The notes under the pieces were generated by a model. That model ran no database searches and was not told the DNA's origin. It worked only from the letters and a program-made list of their open reading frames with translations. Positions 14,535 to 14,555 of a DNA stretch of 14,555 bases are shown here, piece by piece. The DNA is taken from NCBI GenBank assembly GCA_002338145.1, contig DDHP01000052.1:1-14555 (forward strand), in the 5' to 3' direction. The DNA comes from Deferribacteraceae bacterium UBA1873. Its GTDB lineage: Bacteria > Chrysiogenota > Deferribacteres > Deferribacterales > Flexistipitaceae. The position numbers and the translations under genes were made by a program. Within the stretch, counting starts at the first letter, position 1. Each line of letters opens with the position of its first letter.

Positions 14535-14555
14535 GGGGCCATAGCTCAGCTGGGA
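14535..14555 (+). tRNA. tRNA gene, 5' part only, probably tRNA-Ala
   Basis: The window ends inside a sequence starting GGGGCCATAGCTCAGCTGGG, i.e. the acceptor strand, the T8-A9 turn (TA) and the D-arm start GCTCAGCTGGGA. This 5' part is typical of bacterial tRNA-Ala. The anticodon lies beyond the window, so the amino-acid identity is inferred. The tRNA stands divergent from the STAS gene. Confidence 0.8.

Noticed and set aside
1..14555. CRISPR array, insertion sequence, phage or defence island
   Set aside because: No evenly spaced direct repeats, transposase, phage or known defence genes are seen on either strand.

Overview
The window is AT-rich and almost fully coding. It carries housekeeping genes of a Gram-negative-type thermophile or mesophile, most likely from the Deferribacterota (Flexistipes/Deferribacter relatives). 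That assignment is inferred from the DHH-CBS-CCA transferase architecture, the short EF-Ts, the gene order and the base composition; no rRNA or other decisive marker is present.

Layout: (1) At 1-549 (+) is the 3' part of a haloacid dehalogenase-like hydrolase. It is followed by an intergenic stretch (550-752) with two palindromic, repeat-like elements and a probable terminator. (2) From 10328 down to 753 runs a long, tightly packed minus-strand block: xerD-type recombinase, DHH/CBS/CCA-adding enzyme, phoH, ybeY, a 128-base gap with a possible internal promoter, a diacylglycerol-kinase/PAP2 fusion, a CorC/HlyC-type CBS membrane protein, era, recO and a metallo-beta-lactamase-fold hydrolase. 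Most junctions overlap or are only a few bases apart. (3) A 307-base divergent spacer (10329-10635) holds outward-facing promoters and a structured rpsB leader. (4) rpsB-tsf (+) ends at a strong bidirectional terminator. (5) A minus-strand pair, a STAS-domain protein and a GH13 sugar phosphorylase, converges on that terminator. (6) The last 21 bases are the start of a tRNA gene, probably tRNA-Ala.

The minus-strand block is functionally coherent. Era, YbeY and PhoH act in 16S rRNA and ribosome maturation, the CCA enzyme completes tRNA 3' ends, RecO and Xer act in DNA repair and chromosome resolution, and rpsB-tsf is divergently transcribed next to it. The order phoH-ybeY-dgk-era-recO recalls the Firmicutes arrangement, while phoH-ybeY-corC recalls ybeZ-ybeY-ybeX of gammaproteobacteria; this block looks like a combination of both.

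I see no CRISPR array, phage, insertion sequence or defence system. The points most worth a second look are the single-chain lipid kinase/phosphatase, the catalytically intact DHH domain on the tRNA repair enzyme, the rpsB leader structure, the palindromic elements at 590-695 with a tiny overlapping reading frame, and the terminator built into the last codons of the phosphorylase gene. Several gene starts have been moved downstream from the longest possible start because of ribosome binding sites and overlaps; the alternatives are given in the entries.
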